Assembly: GCF_000374305.1 (NCBI RefSeq)
Contig: NZ_KB894093.1
Coordinates: 992,001-1,056,000, forward strand
Direction of reading: 5' to 3'
Length of the DNA: 64,000 nt
Source of the DNA: Actinomadura flavalba DSM 45200
Lineage (GTDB): Bacteria; Actinomycetota; Actinomycetes; Streptosporangiales; Streptosporangiaceae
The notes under the pieces were generated by a model, which was given only the letters and a program-made list of their open reading frames with translations, ran no database searches and was not told the origin of the DNA. This document shows, piece by piece, positions 8,407-19,089 of this stretch. The position numbers and the translations under genes are program-made. Positions within the stretch are counted from its first letter, which is position 1; every line of letters begins with the position of its first letter.

Positions 8407-9290
8407 AACTCGGTGCGCAGCTCGTGCGCGCCGTCGGCGCGGGTGACCTCGTAGTAGAGGCGCCACCCGCCGTCGACCCGGACGGCGTCCAGGTAGCGCA
8501 GGCCGCCGTGCGGTGACTGGGCGACGGGCGCGTCCCCCACCGGGTCGAGCACGCCGAAGCCCTCCCCGACGGCGAGGCCGGTGCGCTCCTCGTAGTTCTC
8601 GGCGGCGGTGGCGCGTCCGTCGTAGTAGGCGTAGAGGCGCCCCTCGTGCGGGACGACGGCGGACACGCGGGTGCCGCGCGCGTCCCAGTGCCCGGCCCGG
8701 CCGCCGAGGACGGTGCCCTGCCACGTCCAGGCGAGCCCGTCGGCGCTGGTGGCGTAGTCGGTGACCATCTGGTCGGCCTCGACGGGGTCGGCCAGCGGGT
8801 GCGCGGACGCCCACAGGTGCCACTTGCCGTCCTGCCGGACGATGACGGGGTCCTTGATGCCGATGTCGGAACTTCCGGGCAGCACGACGGTGGACGGCGC
8901 GGTCGCCAGGTCTTCGGGCCGCTCGGCCTCCAGGACCTCGACGCGCCAGTGCTTGGTACCCCAGGTGGCGCAGCTCAGGTAGAGCCGCCACGTGCCCTCG
9001 TCGGTGCGTTCGAGGGCGGGCCGCTCCAGCGACTCGGTGTCCATCCGGTCCTTCTCGATGACGGCGACGGTCTCGAACCGCACCCCGTCCGCCGACCGCG
9101 CCACGACGATCGCGTACCCGCGCCCCTCCCCGACCGGCCGCCGCAACCGGTACGCGAGGTGGTAGACGCCGTCCGCGTAGACGGCACTGGGCGCCCCGGC
9201 CCAGAACCCGGCCGCGTCGAGCGGCGGCGCGACGGCGACTTCGGAACGATCGGGGTCGGGTGCGGCGAACGGATAATCCCTAGTGCCCAT
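8385..9290 (-). CDS. GH43/GH32-like beta-propeller glycosidase family protein
   Basis: 301 residues, no signal peptide, so probably cytoplasmic. The spacing of repeated blades (AVYADGVYHLAYRL, VVARSADGVRF, GIKDPVIVRQDGKWHLWAS, YATSADGLAWTW) is that of five-bladed propeller glycosidases or phosphorylases. GIKDP contains an aspartate at the position where these families carry a catalytic or pKa-modulating residue. I cannot assign a substrate or confirm activity. It converges on the sulfotransferase, and the coding ends overlap by 22 bases. Confidence 0.7.
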   Translation of the reverse strand: MGTRDYPFAAPDPDRSEVAVAPPLDAAGFWAGAPSAVYADGVYHLAYRLRRPVGEGRGYAIVVARSADGVRFETVAVIEKDRMDTESLERPALERTDEGTWRLYLSCATWGTKHWRVEVLEAERPEDLATAPSTVVLPGSSDIGIKDPVIVRQDGKWHLWASAHPLADPVEADQMVTDYATSADGLAWTWQGTVLGGRAGHWDARGTRVSAVVPHEGRLYAYYDGRATAAENYEERTGLAVGEGFGVLDPVGDAPVAQSPHGGLRYLDAVRVDGGWRLYYEVTRADGAHELRTEFQRSQSA

Positions 9291-9313
9291 ACAAGGATGA
9301 TAGAGAACGGCGG

Positions 9314-10093
9314 TCAGAGGCGGGTGAAGTAGAGGCAGGCGACGGTCGTGGCCAGGGTGCCCAGGAGGAGGCGGAGGGACTTCTCCGGTAGGTGGGGCTG
9401 GAGGCGGGCGCCCAGGTAGCCGCCGAGGAGGCCGCCCAGGCCGCAGAGGATGCCGAGGGTCCAGTCCGGGGCGATGTCGCCGGTGGTGGTGAGGGACAGG
9501 GCCGCGTAGGTGAGGGCGCCCGCGATGGACGTCACGAAGGTCGCGGCCAGGGCCGCCGGTGCCACCTGGGTGAGGGGGACGCCGCGGCCCGCCAGGATCG
9601 GGCCCAGCAGGGAACCGCCGCCGATGCCGTAGATGCCGCCGATGACGCCCACGCCGAGGGCCAGGGTGGTGATCGTGCGGGGTCGCGGGGGGCTGGTGGC
9701 GCGGCGTGGGGGGCGCAGGGTGCGCCAGCAGATCCAGAGGCCGAGGGGCAGCAGGAGCAGCGCGACGATCAGTTGGAACTCGCGTTCGCCCGGCACCGCG
9801 AACACGCGGATCACCGCGCCCACCGCGACGCCGGGCAGGGTTCCGGCGACGAGGCGCCGGGCCAGGCCGCCGGTGAGGCCGCCGTCGCGCCGGTACCGCA
9901 GCAGGGCGCCGGGGCCCGCGACGACGTTGTAGAGCAGGTTCGTCGGCGTCACCGCCGGGTTCGGCACCTGGAAGACGGTGAGCTGCACCGGCAGCAGGAA
10001 CACGGCGCCGGACACCCCGACCGGGGCGGTGAGGGTGGCCAGCGCCACCCCCACCAGGAACCCCAGTAAACCGACCGGCAATTCAGAGATCAC
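9314..10093 (-). CDS. TauE/SafE family membrane permease
   Basis: 259 residues with about eight hydrophobic helices. Two inverted halves each carry the family motif: VGVALATLTAPVGVSGAVFL with PTNLLYN near residue 50, and VGVIGGIYGIGGGSLLGP near 150. Family members export or import sulfite, sulfoacetate or other small organosulfur anions. The nearby sulfotransferase is suggestive, but there is no operon link. It lies immediately downstream of katE on the same strand (10-base gap), so it may be read through from the catalase promoter. Confidence 0.88.
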   Translation of the reverse strand: MISELPVGLLGFLVGVALATLTAPVGVSGAVFLLPVQLTVFQVPNPAVTPTNLLYNVVAGPGALLRYRRDGGLTGGLARRLVAGTLPGVAVGAVIRVFAVPGEREFQLIVALLLLPLGLWICWRTLRPPRRATSPPRPRTITTLALGVGVIGGIYGIGGGSLLGPILAGRGVPLTQVAPAALAATFVTSIAGALTYAALSLTTTGDIAPDWTLGILCGLGGLLGGYLGARLQPHLPEKSLRLLLGTLATTVACLYFTRL

Positions 10094-10103
10094 CGGACGA
10101 ACA

Positions 10104-12173
10104 CTAGCCGGGGATGTGGTCGACCTCCCGCTCGGCCCAGAAGCGGTGCCGGGCGATGGCGTCCACGAACGCCTGCGCGGTCGAGGCGTCCGGCGTCTCC
10201 GCGACGATCACGCCCGCCGCGTCGCGCGGGACGCCCGCCTTGTCGAGCAGGTCGGCGGCGCCGGGCCCGACGGCCGCGATGGGCTTGCCGTGCTTGTACG
10301 CCTCCGTGACGTAGAAGACGGCGAGGCCGTCCTTGCCGAGCGCCCGCACGGCGGCCTCGCCGCCCGGGATGAGGATCGCGTCGTAGAGCACCGACGCCAT
10401 CGTGTTGATCGCCTTGTCGACGGTGATGCGGCCGCCGTCGGCGCTCTGGACCGTCCCGCTGTGGGCGGCCAGCAGCTCGGAGACGGCGCCCGCGTCCGCG
10501 AGGGCGTCACCGACGACGCCGATCGCGCCCGAGTCGCTGCCCTCACCGACGAGCACCGCGACCTTGCGGGCCTTGACGGGCTCGTCGCCGGTCAGGTTGA
10601 CCTGGCTGAGCGCGGGCGACGTCCTCCCGTGGTTCTGCGTCACGGCCCGCTCGGGCGGCGTGACGCCGATGCCCTGCGCGACCTGGACGGCGAGGTCGTG
10701 GTCGACGTGGTTGAGGTGCACGACGACGCCCTCGCGGATCTGCACCGTCTCGACCTTGCCCAGCTCGAACCGGAACGCGGCGACGATGTGCTCCTTCTCG
10801 ACGTCCGACATCGAGTTCCAGAACAGCGTCGCCTGGCTGTAGTGGTCGCCGAAGCTCTCCGCGCGCTTGCGGACGATCTCGCCCTGCGTCGGCGCCGGGT
10901 AGTGCGCGAACGCGGTGTCGCCCGCCATGACGGGGCAGCCGCCCGACAGCGTGTTGGGGTGGTACGACGTCTTGGCGGTGTGGATCTCGTGCTGGTGGAA
11001 CGAGTCGCGGTGGTGGTTGCGCACCGGCGCGATCGGCTTGTTCACCGGGAGCTGCGGGAAGTTCGGCCCGCCGAGGCGGAAGAGCTGCGTGTCGAGGTAG
11101 GAGAACAGCCGCGCCTGCATGAGCGGGTCGTTGGTGAAGTCGAGGCCCGGCACGATGTTGGCCGTGCAGAACGCGACCTGCTCGGTCTCGGCGAAGTAGT
11201 TGTCGGGGTTCCGGTTGAGGACGAGACGGCCGACGGGCCGCGCCGGGACCTCTTCCTCGGGGATGAGCTTGGTCGCGTCGAGGAGGTCGAAGTCGAACTT
11301 GTGCTCGTCCTCCTCGGGGACGAGCTGGAGGCACAGCTCCCACTCGGGGTGGGCGCCGGTCTCGATGCGCTCCCACAGGTCGCGGCGCTGGAAGTCGGGG
11401 TCCTTGCCGGCGATCTTCTGCGTCTCGTCCCAGATGGTCGAGTGGACGCCCGCCTTGGGCTTCCAGTGGAACTTCACGAACGTGGAGCGGCCCCGCGCGT
11501 CGAGGAGCCGGAACGTGTGGACGCCGAAGCCCTGCATGGTGGCGAAGCTGCGCGGCAGGGCGCGGTCGGACATCGCCCACAGCATCATGTGCATCGTCTC
11601 GGGCTGGAGCTGCACGAAGTCCCACAGGGTGTCGTGCGCGGACTGCGCCTGCGGGATCTCGTTGTGCGGCTCGGGCTTCACCGCGTGCACGAAGTCGGGG
11701 AACTTGATGCCGTCCTGGATGAAGAAGACGGGCATGTTGTTGCCGACGAGGTCGAAGTTGCCCTGCCGCGTGTAGAACTTCGTGGCGAAGCCGCGCACGT
11801 CGCGGACGGTGTCGGCGGAGCCGCGCGACCCGGCGACGGTGGAGAACCGCACGAAGACGGGCGTCTCGATCGAGGGGTCGGTGAGGAATTCGGCGCGGGT
11901 GAACTCCGCGAGCGAGTCGTCGTAGACCTGGAACGTGCCGTAGGCGCCCGCGCCGCGCGCGTGCACGACGCGTTCGGGGATGCGCTCGTGGTCGAAGTGC
12001 GTGATCTTCTCGCGGAGGTGGAAGTCCTGGAGGAGGCTCGGGCCCCGCTCGCCGACCTTGAGCGAGTTGTCGGTGTCGTCGACCTGGATGCCCTGGTCGG
12101 TGGTCAGCGGGGCGTCGCACGGTTCCACCCGTACGGCGTCCAACTGGGCCTGCTTCTCGTCGCGGTGCGCCAT
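10104..12173 (-). CDS. katE: large-subunit catalase (HPII type)
   Basis: 689 residues, the length of clade II catalases, which dismute hydrogen peroxide. The distal histidine lies in [12 protein letters not shown] (His71) and the distal asparagine in [19 protein letters not shown]. The proximal heme tyrosine is in [14 protein letters not shown] near residue 355. After the catalase core, residues about 540-689 form the extra DJ-1/PfpI-like domain ([23 protein letters not shown]) that marks this clade. AAAGG lies upstream of the ATG at a slightly long spacing. It is probably a stationary-phase or sporulation defence enzyme, by family analogy. Confidence 0.95.
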   Translation of the reverse strand: MAHRDEKQAQLDAVRVEPCDAPLTTDQGIQVDDTDNSLKVGERGPSLLQDFHLREKITHFDHERIPERVVHARGAGAYGTFQVYDDSLAEFTRAEFLTDPSIETPVFVRFSTVAGSRGSADTVRDVRGFATKFYTRQGNFDLVGNNMPVFFIQDGIKFPDFVHAVKPEPHNEIPQAQSAHDTLWDFVQLQPETMHMMLWAMSDRALPRSFATMQGFGVHTFRLLDARGRSTFVKFHWKPKAGVHSTIWDETQKIAGKDPDFQRRDLWERIETGAHPEWELCLQLVPEEDEHKFDFDLLDATKLIPEEEVPARPVGRLVLNRNPDNYFAETEQVAFCTANIVPGLDFTNDPLMQARLFSYLDTQLFRLGGPNFPQLPVNKPIAPVRNHHRDSFHQHEIHTAKTSYHPNTLSGGCPVMAGDTAFAHYPAPTQGEIVRKRAESFGDHYSQATLFWNSMSDVEKEHIVAAFRFELGKVETVQIREGVVVHLNHVDHDLAVQVAQGIGVTPPERAVTQNHGRTSPALSQVNLTGDEPVKARKVAVLVGEGSDSGAIGVVGDALADAGAVSELLAAHSGTVQSADGGRITVDKAINTMASVLYDAILIPGGEAAVRALGKDGLAVFYVTEAYKHGKPIAAVGPGAADLLDKAGVPRDAAGVIVAETPDASTAQAFVDAIARHRFWAEREVDHIPG

Positions 12174-12249
12174 GGAAGAGGGGCCTTTCGGATCGGATAC
12201 GGCGTCCCCCTCCCCGAACGGCGACCGTGTATGCGGTCTTGACCAGGAT

Positions 12250-13314
12250 TTACGCGCGCCCTGGCCGACCAGGGAATTCTCCGGTCAGCACCGTCCTGAC
12301 CCCGGCCGCGATGCCCCGGTCCTCGCGCGACGCGACGACCAGCGTCCGCACCGCCGCGCCGTCCGCCGAGACGTCGGCGTCGCCGTCCACGGCCGTGTTG
12401 GCCGTCGCGTCGAGGGTGACGCCGAGGTACGCCAGGTCGGCGCAGAGCCGGGCGCGGACGCGGTCGTCGTGCTCACCGACGCCGCCGGTGAACAGCAGGA
12501 CGTCCAGGCCGCCGAGCGCGGCGGTCATCGCGGCGGCGCAGGCGCGCAGCCGGTGGTGGTAGACGTCGAGGGCGAGCCGGGCGTCGTCGTCGGTGCGGTC
12601 GCGGATCTCGCGCAGGTCGCCGGTGCCCGCGAGGGCGGTGAGGCCGGACGAGCGCTCCAGCGCGTCGCGGACCTCGTCGGGCTCGACGCCGTGCCGGATG
12701 AGCCAGAGCGGGATGCCGGGGTCGATGCTGCCGGCGCGGGTGCCCATGACGAGCCCTTCCAGCGGCGTGAACCCCATCGTGGTGTCCACGGACCGGCCGC
12801 CCGCGACGGCGGCCAGCGAGGCGCCCGAGCCGAGGTGGCAGGAGACGATCCGCAGCTCCGCCGGGTCGCGGCGCAGGAGTTCCCCGGCGCGCCGCGTCGC
12901 CCACGCGTGCGACAGCCCGTGGAAGCCGAACCGGTGCAGGCCGAGCCGTTCCCGCCATCCGGCGGGCAGCGGGTAGGTGGCGGCGGCGTCGGGCAGGGAC
13001 GCGTGGAACGCGGTGTCGAACACGGCGACGACCGGGACGCCGGGGAACGCGCGTCCCGCGTCCTTCACGGCCTCCAGCGACTTGGGCTGGTGCAGCGGGG
13101 CGAGGTCGGTGACGTCGCGCAGGTCGGCCAGGACGCCGTCGTCCACGCGGACGGGGTCGCGGTGCCGGTCGCCGCCGTGCACGAACCGGACGCCGATCGC
13201 GTCGGGCGCGGGCAGCGCGTCGAGCGTGTCCCCGGTCGCCACGACCGCGTCGGCGTCGTCGAGCAGGGCGAGTTTCAGGCTGCTCGACCCGGGGTTGACC
13301 GTGAGGACGTTCAT
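12250..13314 (-). CDS. ackA: acetate kinase
   Basis: 354 residues, somewhat shorter than the usual ~400 of the ASKHA-fold acetate kinases. The enzyme makes ATP and acetate from acetyl phosphate. The phosphate-1 motif is [14 protein letters not shown] (4-17), the second signature is [10 protein letters not shown] (99-108), and the adenosine/phosphate-2 region is [20 protein letters not shown]. The closing [12 protein letters not shown] segment is also conserved. The ATG overlaps the phosphoketolase stop (ATGA), so acetyl phosphate made by the upstream gene product is consumed by this one: a phosphoketolase shunt yielding ATP without pyruvate. Confidence 0.95.
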   Translation of the reverse strand: MNVLTVNPGSSSLKLALLDDADAVVATGDTLDALPAPDAIGVRFVHGGDRHRDPVRVDDGVLADLRDVTDLAPLHQPKSLEAVKDAGRAFPGVPVVAVFDTAFHASLPDAAATYPLPAGWRERLGLHRFGFHGLSHAWATRRAGELLRRDPAELRIVSCHLGSGASLAAVAGGRSVDTTMGFTPLEGLVMGTRAGSIDPGIPLWLIRHGVEPDEVRDALERSSGLTALAGTGDLREIRDRTDDDARLALDVYHHRLRACAAAMTAALGGLDVLLFTGGVGEHDDRVRARLCADLAYLGVTLDATANTAVDGDADVSADGAAVRTLVVASREDRGIAAGVRTVLTGEFPGRPGRA

Positions 13315-15641
13315 CGCGCGTGCTCCCAGCGCCAGTCGCGGACGTCGGGCGCGTCCTCGCCGTGCTCGCGCGTGTAGGCGCGGGCGGCGTGGCGCGCGTC
13401 GGCCATCTCCTGCCGCAGCGTCGCGGCCCGTCCGCGCAGCGAGGGGACGCGGTCGATGACGTCCATGACGAGGTGGAACCGGTCGAGGTCGTTGAGCATG
13501 ACCATGTCGAACGGCGTGGTGGTGGTGCCCTCCTCCTTGTAGCCGCGCACGTGCAGGTGCCGGTGCCCGGCGCGGCGGTAGGCGAGGCGGTGGATGAGCG
13601 CCGGGTAGCCGTGGAAGGCGAAGATCACCGGCACGTCGGTGCCGAAGATCGAGTCGTACTCGGTGTCGGTGAGACCGTGCGGGTGCTCGGTGTCGGGCTG
13701 GAGCCGCATGAGGTCCACGACGTTGACGACGCGGACGCGCAGATCGGGCAGGTGGCGCCGGAGCAGGTCGGCGGCGGCGAGCGTCTCGCGGGTGGGGACG
13801 TCGCCCGCGCAGGCGAGCACGACGCCCGGGTCGCCGCCGTCGTTGCCCGCCCAGTCCCAGACGCCGACGCCGCGTTCGGTGTGCGCGGCGGCGTCGGCGG
13901 CGTCCAGGTAGACCTGCGCGGGCGCCTTGCCCGCGACGATCACGTTGATGGTGTGCCGGGACCGCAGGCAGTGGTCGGTGACCGACAGCAGCGTGTTGGC
14001 GTCCGGCGGCAGGTAGACGCGGACGATCTCGGCCTTCTTGTTCATGACGACGTCGAGGAAGCCCGGGTCCTGGTGGGTGAAGCCGTTGTGGTCCTGCTGC
14101 CAGACGTGCGAGGACAGCAGGTACGTGAACGACGGGAGGGGCCGCCGCCACGGCAGCTCGCGGCAGATCTTCAACCACTTGGCGTGCTGGTTGAACATCG
14201 AGTCGACGATGTGGACGAACGCCTCGTAGCTGGTGAAGATGCCGTGCCGTCCGGTGAGGACGTAGCCCTCCAGCCAGCCCTGGCACAGGTGCTCGCTCAG
14301 CACCTCAAGGACGCGTCCGCGCGGGCCCTGGTGGACGTCGGCGGCGGTGCGGGCGCCGGTGAAGACGCGGTCGGTGACGTCGAAGACGGCGTCGAGCCGG
14401 TTGGAGGCGACCTCGTCGGCGCCGGTCAGCCGGAAGTTGTCGGGATTGCGGACGATGACGTCGCGAATCCAGGTGCCGAGGACCTTGGTGGCCTGGACGG
14501 GTTCGTCCACGCCGACCGTGTAGTCGCGGACGGGCGGGAGGTCGAGCGGGCGGGTGAGGAGGCCGCCGTTGGTGTGGGGGTTGGCGGTCATCCGCCGGTC
14601 GCCGCGCGGGGACAGGTCGCGGAGCGCGGCGACGGGGCGGCCGTCGGCGTCGAACAGCTCTTCGGGACGGTAGGACAGCAGCCAGTCGCGGAGCCGGGCG
14701 AGGTGGTCGGGGTTGTCGCGGACGCCCGCCAGCGGGACCTGGTGCGCCCGGAACGTCCCTTCGACGGGGTTTCCGTCGACCTCGCGGGGGCCGGTCCAGC
14801 CCTTCGGGGAACGCAGGACGATCATCGGCCACGGCCGGTACGTCTCGTTCCCGTCCTCCCGGGCGGCGCGCTGGATCGCGGCGATGCCGTCCAGGGCCTC
14901 GTCCACGGCCGCCGCCATCGCCGCGTGCATCGCGGCGGGGTCGTCGCCGGTGACGAGCAGCGGCCGGTGCCCGTACCCCTCCAGGAGCTTGACCAGGTCG
15001 TCCTCGGGGAGCCGGGCGAGGATCGTCGGGTTGGCGATCTTGTAGCCGTTGAGGTGCAGGATCGGCAGGACCGCGCCGTCGCCTCGGGGGTCGAGGAACT
15101 TGTTGCCGTGCCAGCTCGCGGCCAGCGGCCCGGTCTCGGCCTCGCCGTCCCCGACGACGCAGGCCACGACCAGGCCGGGGTTGTCGAACGCGGCGCCGTA
15201 GGCGTGGGTGAGCGCGTAGCCGAGTTCGCCGCCCTCGTACAGCGAACCGGGCGTCTCGGGCGCGCAGTGGCTCGGGACGCCGCCGGGCGAGGAGAACCGG
15301 GCGAACAACCGGGCCATGCCGGTCGCGTCCTGCGGGACGTCGGGATAGACCTCGCTGTAGGTGCCCTCCAGCCAGGCGTTGGCGAGGGCGGCCGGGCCGC
15401 CGTGGCCGGGTCCGGTGACGGTGATCATGTCCAGGTCGCGGGCACGGACGGCGCGGTTGAGGTGGACGTGGACGAAGTTGAGGCCGGGGGTGGTGCCCCA
15501 GTGGCCGAGGAGGCGCTTCTTGACGTGCTCGGGGCGGAGTTCGTCGCGGAGCAGGGGGTTGTCGCGCAGGTAGATCTGGGCGGCGGACAGGTAGTTCGCG
15601 GCCCGCCACCAGGCGTCGAGCTGGCGGAATTCGTCCCTCAT
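13311..15641 (-). CDS. xfp: xylulose-5-phosphate/fructose-6-phosphate phosphoketolase
   Basis: 776 residues from the ATG at 15641, chosen because GGGGAG lies ahead and family members begin with a short lead to [18 protein letters not shown]. This thiamine-diphosphate enzyme splits xylulose-5-P or fructose-6-P to acetyl phosphate plus an aldose phosphate. Visible are the PGHGGPA loop, the ThDP-binding [19 protein letters not shown] (164-182), the [12 protein letters not shown] region and [13 protein letters not shown] near the end. It forms a two-gene operon with ackA. The divergent 15642-15757 spacer contains a putative iron box. Confidence 0.96.
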   Translation of the reverse strand: MRDEFRQLDAWWRAANYLSAAQIYLRDNPLLRDELRPEHVKKRLLGHWGTTPGLNFVHVHLNRAVRARDLDMITVTGPGHGGPAALANAWLEGTYSEVYPDVPQDATGMARLFARFSSPGGVPSHCAPETPGSLYEGGELGYALTHAYGAAFDNPGLVVACVVGDGEAETGPLAASWHGNKFLDPRGDGAVLPILHLNGYKIANPTILARLPEDDLVKLLEGYGHRPLLVTGDDPAAMHAAMAAAVDEALDGIAAIQRAAREDGNETYRPWPMIVLRSPKGWTGPREVDGNPVEGTFRAHQVPLAGVRDNPDHLARLRDWLLSYRPEELFDADGRPVAALRDLSPRGDRRMTANPHTNGGLLTRPLDLPPVRDYTVGVDEPVQATKVLGTWIRDVIVRNPDNFRLTGADEVASNRLDAVFDVTDRVFTGARTAADVHQGPRGRVLEVLSEHLCQGWLEGYVLTGRHGIFTSYEAFVHIVDSMFNQHAKWLKICRELPWRRPLPSFTYLLSSHVWQQDHNGFTHQDPGFLDVVMNKKAEIVRVYLPPDANTLLSVTDHCLRSRHTINVIVAGKAPAQVYLDAADAAAHTERGVGVWDWAGNDGGDPGVVLACAGDVPTRETLAAADLLRRHLPDLRVRVVNVVDLMRLQPDTEHPHGLTDTEYDSIFGTDVPVIFAFHGYPALIHRLAYRRAGHRHLHVRGYKEEGTTTTPFDMVMLNDLDRFHLVMDVIDRVPSLRGRAATLRQEMADARHAARAYTREHGEDAPDVRDWRWEHAR

Positions 15642-15712
15642 GCCCGGCCTCTCCCCACCTGCTCGCCGGGCAATCCCGCGCACTTGCGTCACCTGGGTCA
15701 CCGGCAGATAGC

Positions 15713-15726
15713 TTAGGCTTGCCTAA
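15713..15726 (+). promoter_or_regulatory. putative DtxR/IdeR-type iron box
   Basis: TTAGGCTTGCCTAA is a perfect 6+6 palindrome around TT. It matches the core of the actinobacterial iron-box consensus (TTAGGTTAGSCTAACCTAA as I recall it). It lies 32 bases before the GTG of the ABC transporter gene and 72 bases before the phosphoketolase start. Iron repression of the transporter pair is the likeliest meaning. Confidence 0.6.
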
Positions 15727-15757
15727 CTTTCGCAGATTGGGATGAATCGGGGGATCG

Positions 15758-17398
15758 GTGGACGAAGCACCGACGGGGGCGCGCGTTCTGCGCGGCGCCC
15801 TCCGGGGGCAGTGGCGCGGACTGACGCTCAGCACCGCGCTGTGCTCGGTCCACCAGGTCGGTGAGGCGCTCGTCCCCGTCCTCATCGGCGTCGCCGTCGA
15901 CCGGGCCATCGGACGCGGCGACGGCCGCGCGCTGCTGGTCTGGCTCGCCGTCCTCGGCGTCGTCTACCTCGGGCTGTCGTGGGGCTTCCGGATCGGCGCG
16001 GGGGCGGGCGAGCGGGCCGGTGCCAACGCCGCGCACGAGCTGCGGACGGCCGTCGTCCGGCGCGTCCTCGACCCGCGCGGCGGCGCCGAGAACGGACGGC
16101 TGCCCGGTGCGCTCACCGCCATCGCCACCGAGGACGCCCGCCGCGTCGGCGCCGTCCACGTCGCCCTGTTCGCCGGGTTCGCCGCGCTGTTCGGCATCGC
16201 CGTCGGCGCGGTCGTGCTGCTGCGGATCTCCGTGCCGCTCGGGCTCGTCGTGCTGCTCGGCGCTCCCCCGCTGCTCGTCCTCGGGCGGCTGCTCGCCAAG
16301 CCGCTGGAGAAGCGCAGCGGCGCCGAGCAGGAACGCGTCGCGCGCGCCTCGGCCGTCGCGGTGGACCTCGTCGGCGGGCTGCGGGTGCTCAAGGGCATCG
16401 GCGCCGAGGCGGCCGCCGTCGAGCGGTACCGGCGGACGAGCCAGGCGTCGCTGACCGCGACGCTCCGCGCCGCCCGCGCCGAAGCCGGGCAGACCGGCAC
16501 GGTCCTGGCGCTCACCGGGCTGTTCATCGCGCTCGTCGCCCTCGTCGGCGGACGGCTCGCCGCGTCCGGCGCGATCACCCTCGGGGAGCTGGTCACCGCC
16601 GTCGGCCTCGCGCTGCTGCTGCTCGGGCCGCTGTCCACGCTGGCCTGGGTGAACGCCGAACTCGCGCAGGGCCGGGCGTCGGCGGCGCGCATCGCCGCCG
16701 TCCTCGCCTCCCCGTACGCGGTCCCGGCGGGCGACCACGCGCTGCCCGGGCGGGTGGCCGGCCGCGTCCGCGTCGCCGCCGACGGGTTCGACTTCGAGGC
16801 CGCGCCCGGCGAACTGCTCGGCGTCGTCGCCGCCGACCCCGCCGACGCCGCGCGGCTGCTGCGCCTGCTCGGCCGCGAGACCGACCCCGGGCGCGGCACC
16901 GTCGAACTCGACGGCGACCCGCTCACCGGGCTGCACCCCGCCGACGTCCGCACCGCCATCCTCGTCGCCCCGCACGACGCCGACCTGTTCGCGGGCGGCG
17001 TCGCGGAGAACGTCGGCGGCGCCGACCCGGCCGCCGCGATGAAGGCCGCCGGAGCCGACGAGATCGCCGCGTCCGCGCACGTCGGTGAAGGCGGCCGGAC
17101 GCTGTCGGGCGGGCAGCGGCAGCGCGTCGCGCTCGCCCGCGCGCTCGCCGCCGACCCGCCCGTCCTCGTCCTGCACGAGCCCACCACCGCCGTCGACGCC
17201 GTCACCGAGGCGCGCGTCGCCGAGGGCGTCCGCGCGCTGCGGCAGGGGCGCACCACGATCCTCGTCACGACGAGCCCGGCGCTGCTCGCCGTCACCGACC
17301 GCGTCGTCCTCGTCCAGGACGGCGCCACCTCCGACGCGGGCACCCACGCCGACCTGGCCGCCCGCCACCCCGGCTACCGGACGGCGGTGCTCGCGTGA
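15758..17398 (+). CDS. ABC transporter half, ATPase site degenerate at Walker A and B
   Basis: 546 residues: a six-helix exporter-type membrane domain (about 20-300) followed by a nucleotide-binding domain. The Walker A position reads VVAADPADAARLL (357-369), with no GxGK(S/T). Walker B ends VLHE (473 is His instead of Asp), and the H-loop histidine is replaced by Thr (VTTS, about 503-506). The signature LSGGQRQR (449-456) is intact. This protein can therefore contribute a signature but not a normal ATP-binding P-loop, and must pair with the next gene. The GTG start has GGGGGA upstream. The iron box ahead suggests siderophore traffic; exporter-fold siderophore importers such as IrtAB are a precedent. 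Confidence 0.88.
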   Translation: MDEAPTGARVLRGALRGQWRGLTLSTALCSVHQVGEALVPVLIGVAVDRAIGRGDGRALLVWLAVLGVVYLGLSWGFRIGAGAGERAGANAAHELRTAVVRRVLDPRGGAENGRLPGALTAIATEDARRVGAVHVALFAGFAALFGIAVGAVVLLRISVPLGLVVLLGAPPLLVLGRLLAKPLEKRSGAEQERVARASAVAVDLVGGLRVLKGIGAEAAAVERYRRTSQASLTATLRAARAEAGQTGTVLALTGLFIALVALVGGRLAASGAITLGELVTAVGLALLLLGPLSTLAWVNAELAQGRASAARIAAVLASPYAVPAGDHALPGRVAGRVRVAADGFDFEAAPGELLGVVAADPADAARLLRLLGRETDPGRGTVELDGDPLTGLHPADVRTAILVAPHDADLFAGGVAENVGGADPAAAMKAAGADEIAASAHVGEGGRTLSGGQRQRVALARALAADPPVLVLHEPTTAVDAVTEARVAEGVRALRQGRTTILVTTSPALLAVTDRVVLVQDGATSDAGTHADLAARHPGYRTAVLA

Positions 17399-19089
17399 GC
17401 GACCTCCTGCCCACCGCCGACGGGCCCGCGATCCGCGCCGTCCTCGGCGAACTGCTGCGGCCCCACCGCGCCCTGGCGGCCGGGGCGTTCGCGCTGCTGG
17501 CCGTCGCGACCGGCGTCGGGCTGGTCACCGCGCCCGCGCTCGGCCGCATCGTGGACATCGTCGCGGACGGACGCCCCGTGGACGCGATCACGCCGGTGAT
17601 CGTGCTGCTGGCCGTCGTCGCCGTCGCGCAGGGCGCCGCGACCGCCGCCGGGCTCGCGCTCACGTCGCGGCTCGGGGAGACCGTGCTGGCGCGGTTGCGC
17701 GAACGGTTCGTGGAACGCGCGCTGCACCTGCCGCTCGCGCAGGTCGAGAAGGCCGGGACGGGCGACCTCACCGCCCGCGTCACCGGCGACGTCTCGCTCA
17801 TCGCCGAGGCGGTGCGGCGGGCGCTGCCCGAGCTGGTCCGCTCGTCGCTGGCGATCGTGCTGACGCTCGTCGCGCTGGCACTGCTCGACTGGCGGTTCCT
17901 GCTCGCCGCGCTGATCGCGCTGCCCGTGCAGCTCTACACCGCGCGGTGGTACGTGCGGCGGGCCGTGCCGCTGTACGCGAAGCAGCGCGTGGCCAACGGC
18001 GAGCAGCAACAGCGGCTGCTGGACAGCATCCGGGCGGGCGCGACGATCCGGGCGTTCCGCCTGGAGAACGAGCACAACGGGCGCGTCGCCCGCGCGTCCC
18101 GCGCCGTCGTCGACCTCACCATGCGCGGCGTCACGCTCGTCCTGCGGTTCTACATGCGGCTGCACATCGCGGAGTTCGCCGGGCTCGCCGCCGTCCTCAC
18201 CGCCGGGTTCTTCCTGGTGCGCGGTGGTTCGGCGTCGATCGGCACCGCGACGGCCGCCGCGCTGTACTTCTCCAACCTGTTCGCCCCGATGAACACCGTG
18301 CTCGTCCTGCTGGACGACGCGCAGGCCGCCGCTGCGGGCCTCGCCCGGCTCGTCGGCGTCGCGTCGCTGCCCGTCCGCGAACCGCGCCCGCTCGCCGGGC
18401 CGGGCGCCGTCGCCGCGACCGGCGTCACGCACGCCTACGTCGCGGGACGGCCCGTCCTGCACGGCGTCGACCTCACGCTGGAGCCCGGGGAGCGCGTCGC
18501 GCTCGTCGGCGCGACCGGCGCGGGCAAGACGACCCTGGCGCGCATCGTCGCGGGCGTCCACCCGCCCACCGGCGGCACGGTCGGCAACGGCGGCGCCCAC
18601 CTGGTCACCCAGGAGGTCCACGTCTTCGCCGGGCCGCTCGCCGACGACCTGCGCCTGGCCCGCCCGGACGCCACCGACGACGAACTGCGCACCGCGCTCG
18701 ACACCGTCGGCGCGCTCACCTGGGCGCAGGCGCTGCCGGACGGCCTCGCCACCGAGGTCGGCGCGGGCGGGCACCGCCTCACCGGCGCGCAGTCCCAGCA
18801 GCTCGCGCTGGCCCGGCTCGTGCTGGCCGACCCGCACGTCATCGTCCTGGACGAGGCCACCGCCGAGGCGGGCAGCACCGGCGCCCGCACGCTGGAGCGC
18901 TCCGCCGCCGCCGCGACGCGGGACCGCACGGCGCTGATCGTCGCGCACCGCCTCACCCAGGCGGCGTCGGCCGACCGCGTCGTGGTGATGGAGTCCGGCC
19001 ACGTCGTCGAGACCGGCACGCACGACGAACTGCGCGCCGCGAACGGCCGGTACGCCGCGCTCTGGGCGGCCTGGTCGGGCAGCCGCTAG
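17395..19089 (+). CDS. ABC transporter half, ATPase site with intact Walker motifs
   Basis: 564 residues with an exporter-type membrane domain (about 20-310) and a nucleotide-binding domain. Walker A is GATGAGKTT (372-380), Walker B is VIVLDE (482-487) and the H-loop is VAHRL (His518). The signature is LTGAQ (462-466) instead of LSGGQ, and the D-loop is altered (AEAGS). With its partner this gives one consensus and one degenerate ATP site. The GTG overlaps the partner stop (GTGA), so the two halves should be made together as a heterodimer. Its own stop overlaps by four bases that of the converging methyltransferase. Confidence 0.9.
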   Translation: MSDLLPTADGPAIRAVLGELLRPHRALAAGAFALLAVATGVGLVTAPALGRIVDIVADGRPVDAITPVIVLLAVVAVAQGAATAAGLALTSRLGETVLARLRERFVERALHLPLAQVEKAGTGDLTARVTGDVSLIAEAVRRALPELVRSSLAIVLTLVALALLDWRFLLAALIALPVQLYTARWYVRRAVPLYAKQRVANGEQQQRLLDSIRAGATIRAFRLENEHNGRVARASRAVVDLTMRGVTLVLRFYMRLHIAEFAGLAAVLTAGFFLVRGGSASIGTATAAALYFSNLFAPMNTVLVLLDDAQAAAAGLARLVGVASLPVREPRPLAGPGAVAATGVTHAYVAGRPVLHGVDLTLEPGERVALVGATGAGKTTLARIVAGVHPPTGGTVGNGGAHLVTQEVHVFAGPLADDLRLARPDATDDELRTALDTVGALTWAQALPDGLATEVGAGGHRLTGAQSQQLALARLVLADPHVIVLDEATAEAGSTGARTLERSAAAATRDRTALIVAHRLTQAASADRVVVMESGHVVETGTHDELRAANGRYAALWAAWSGSR

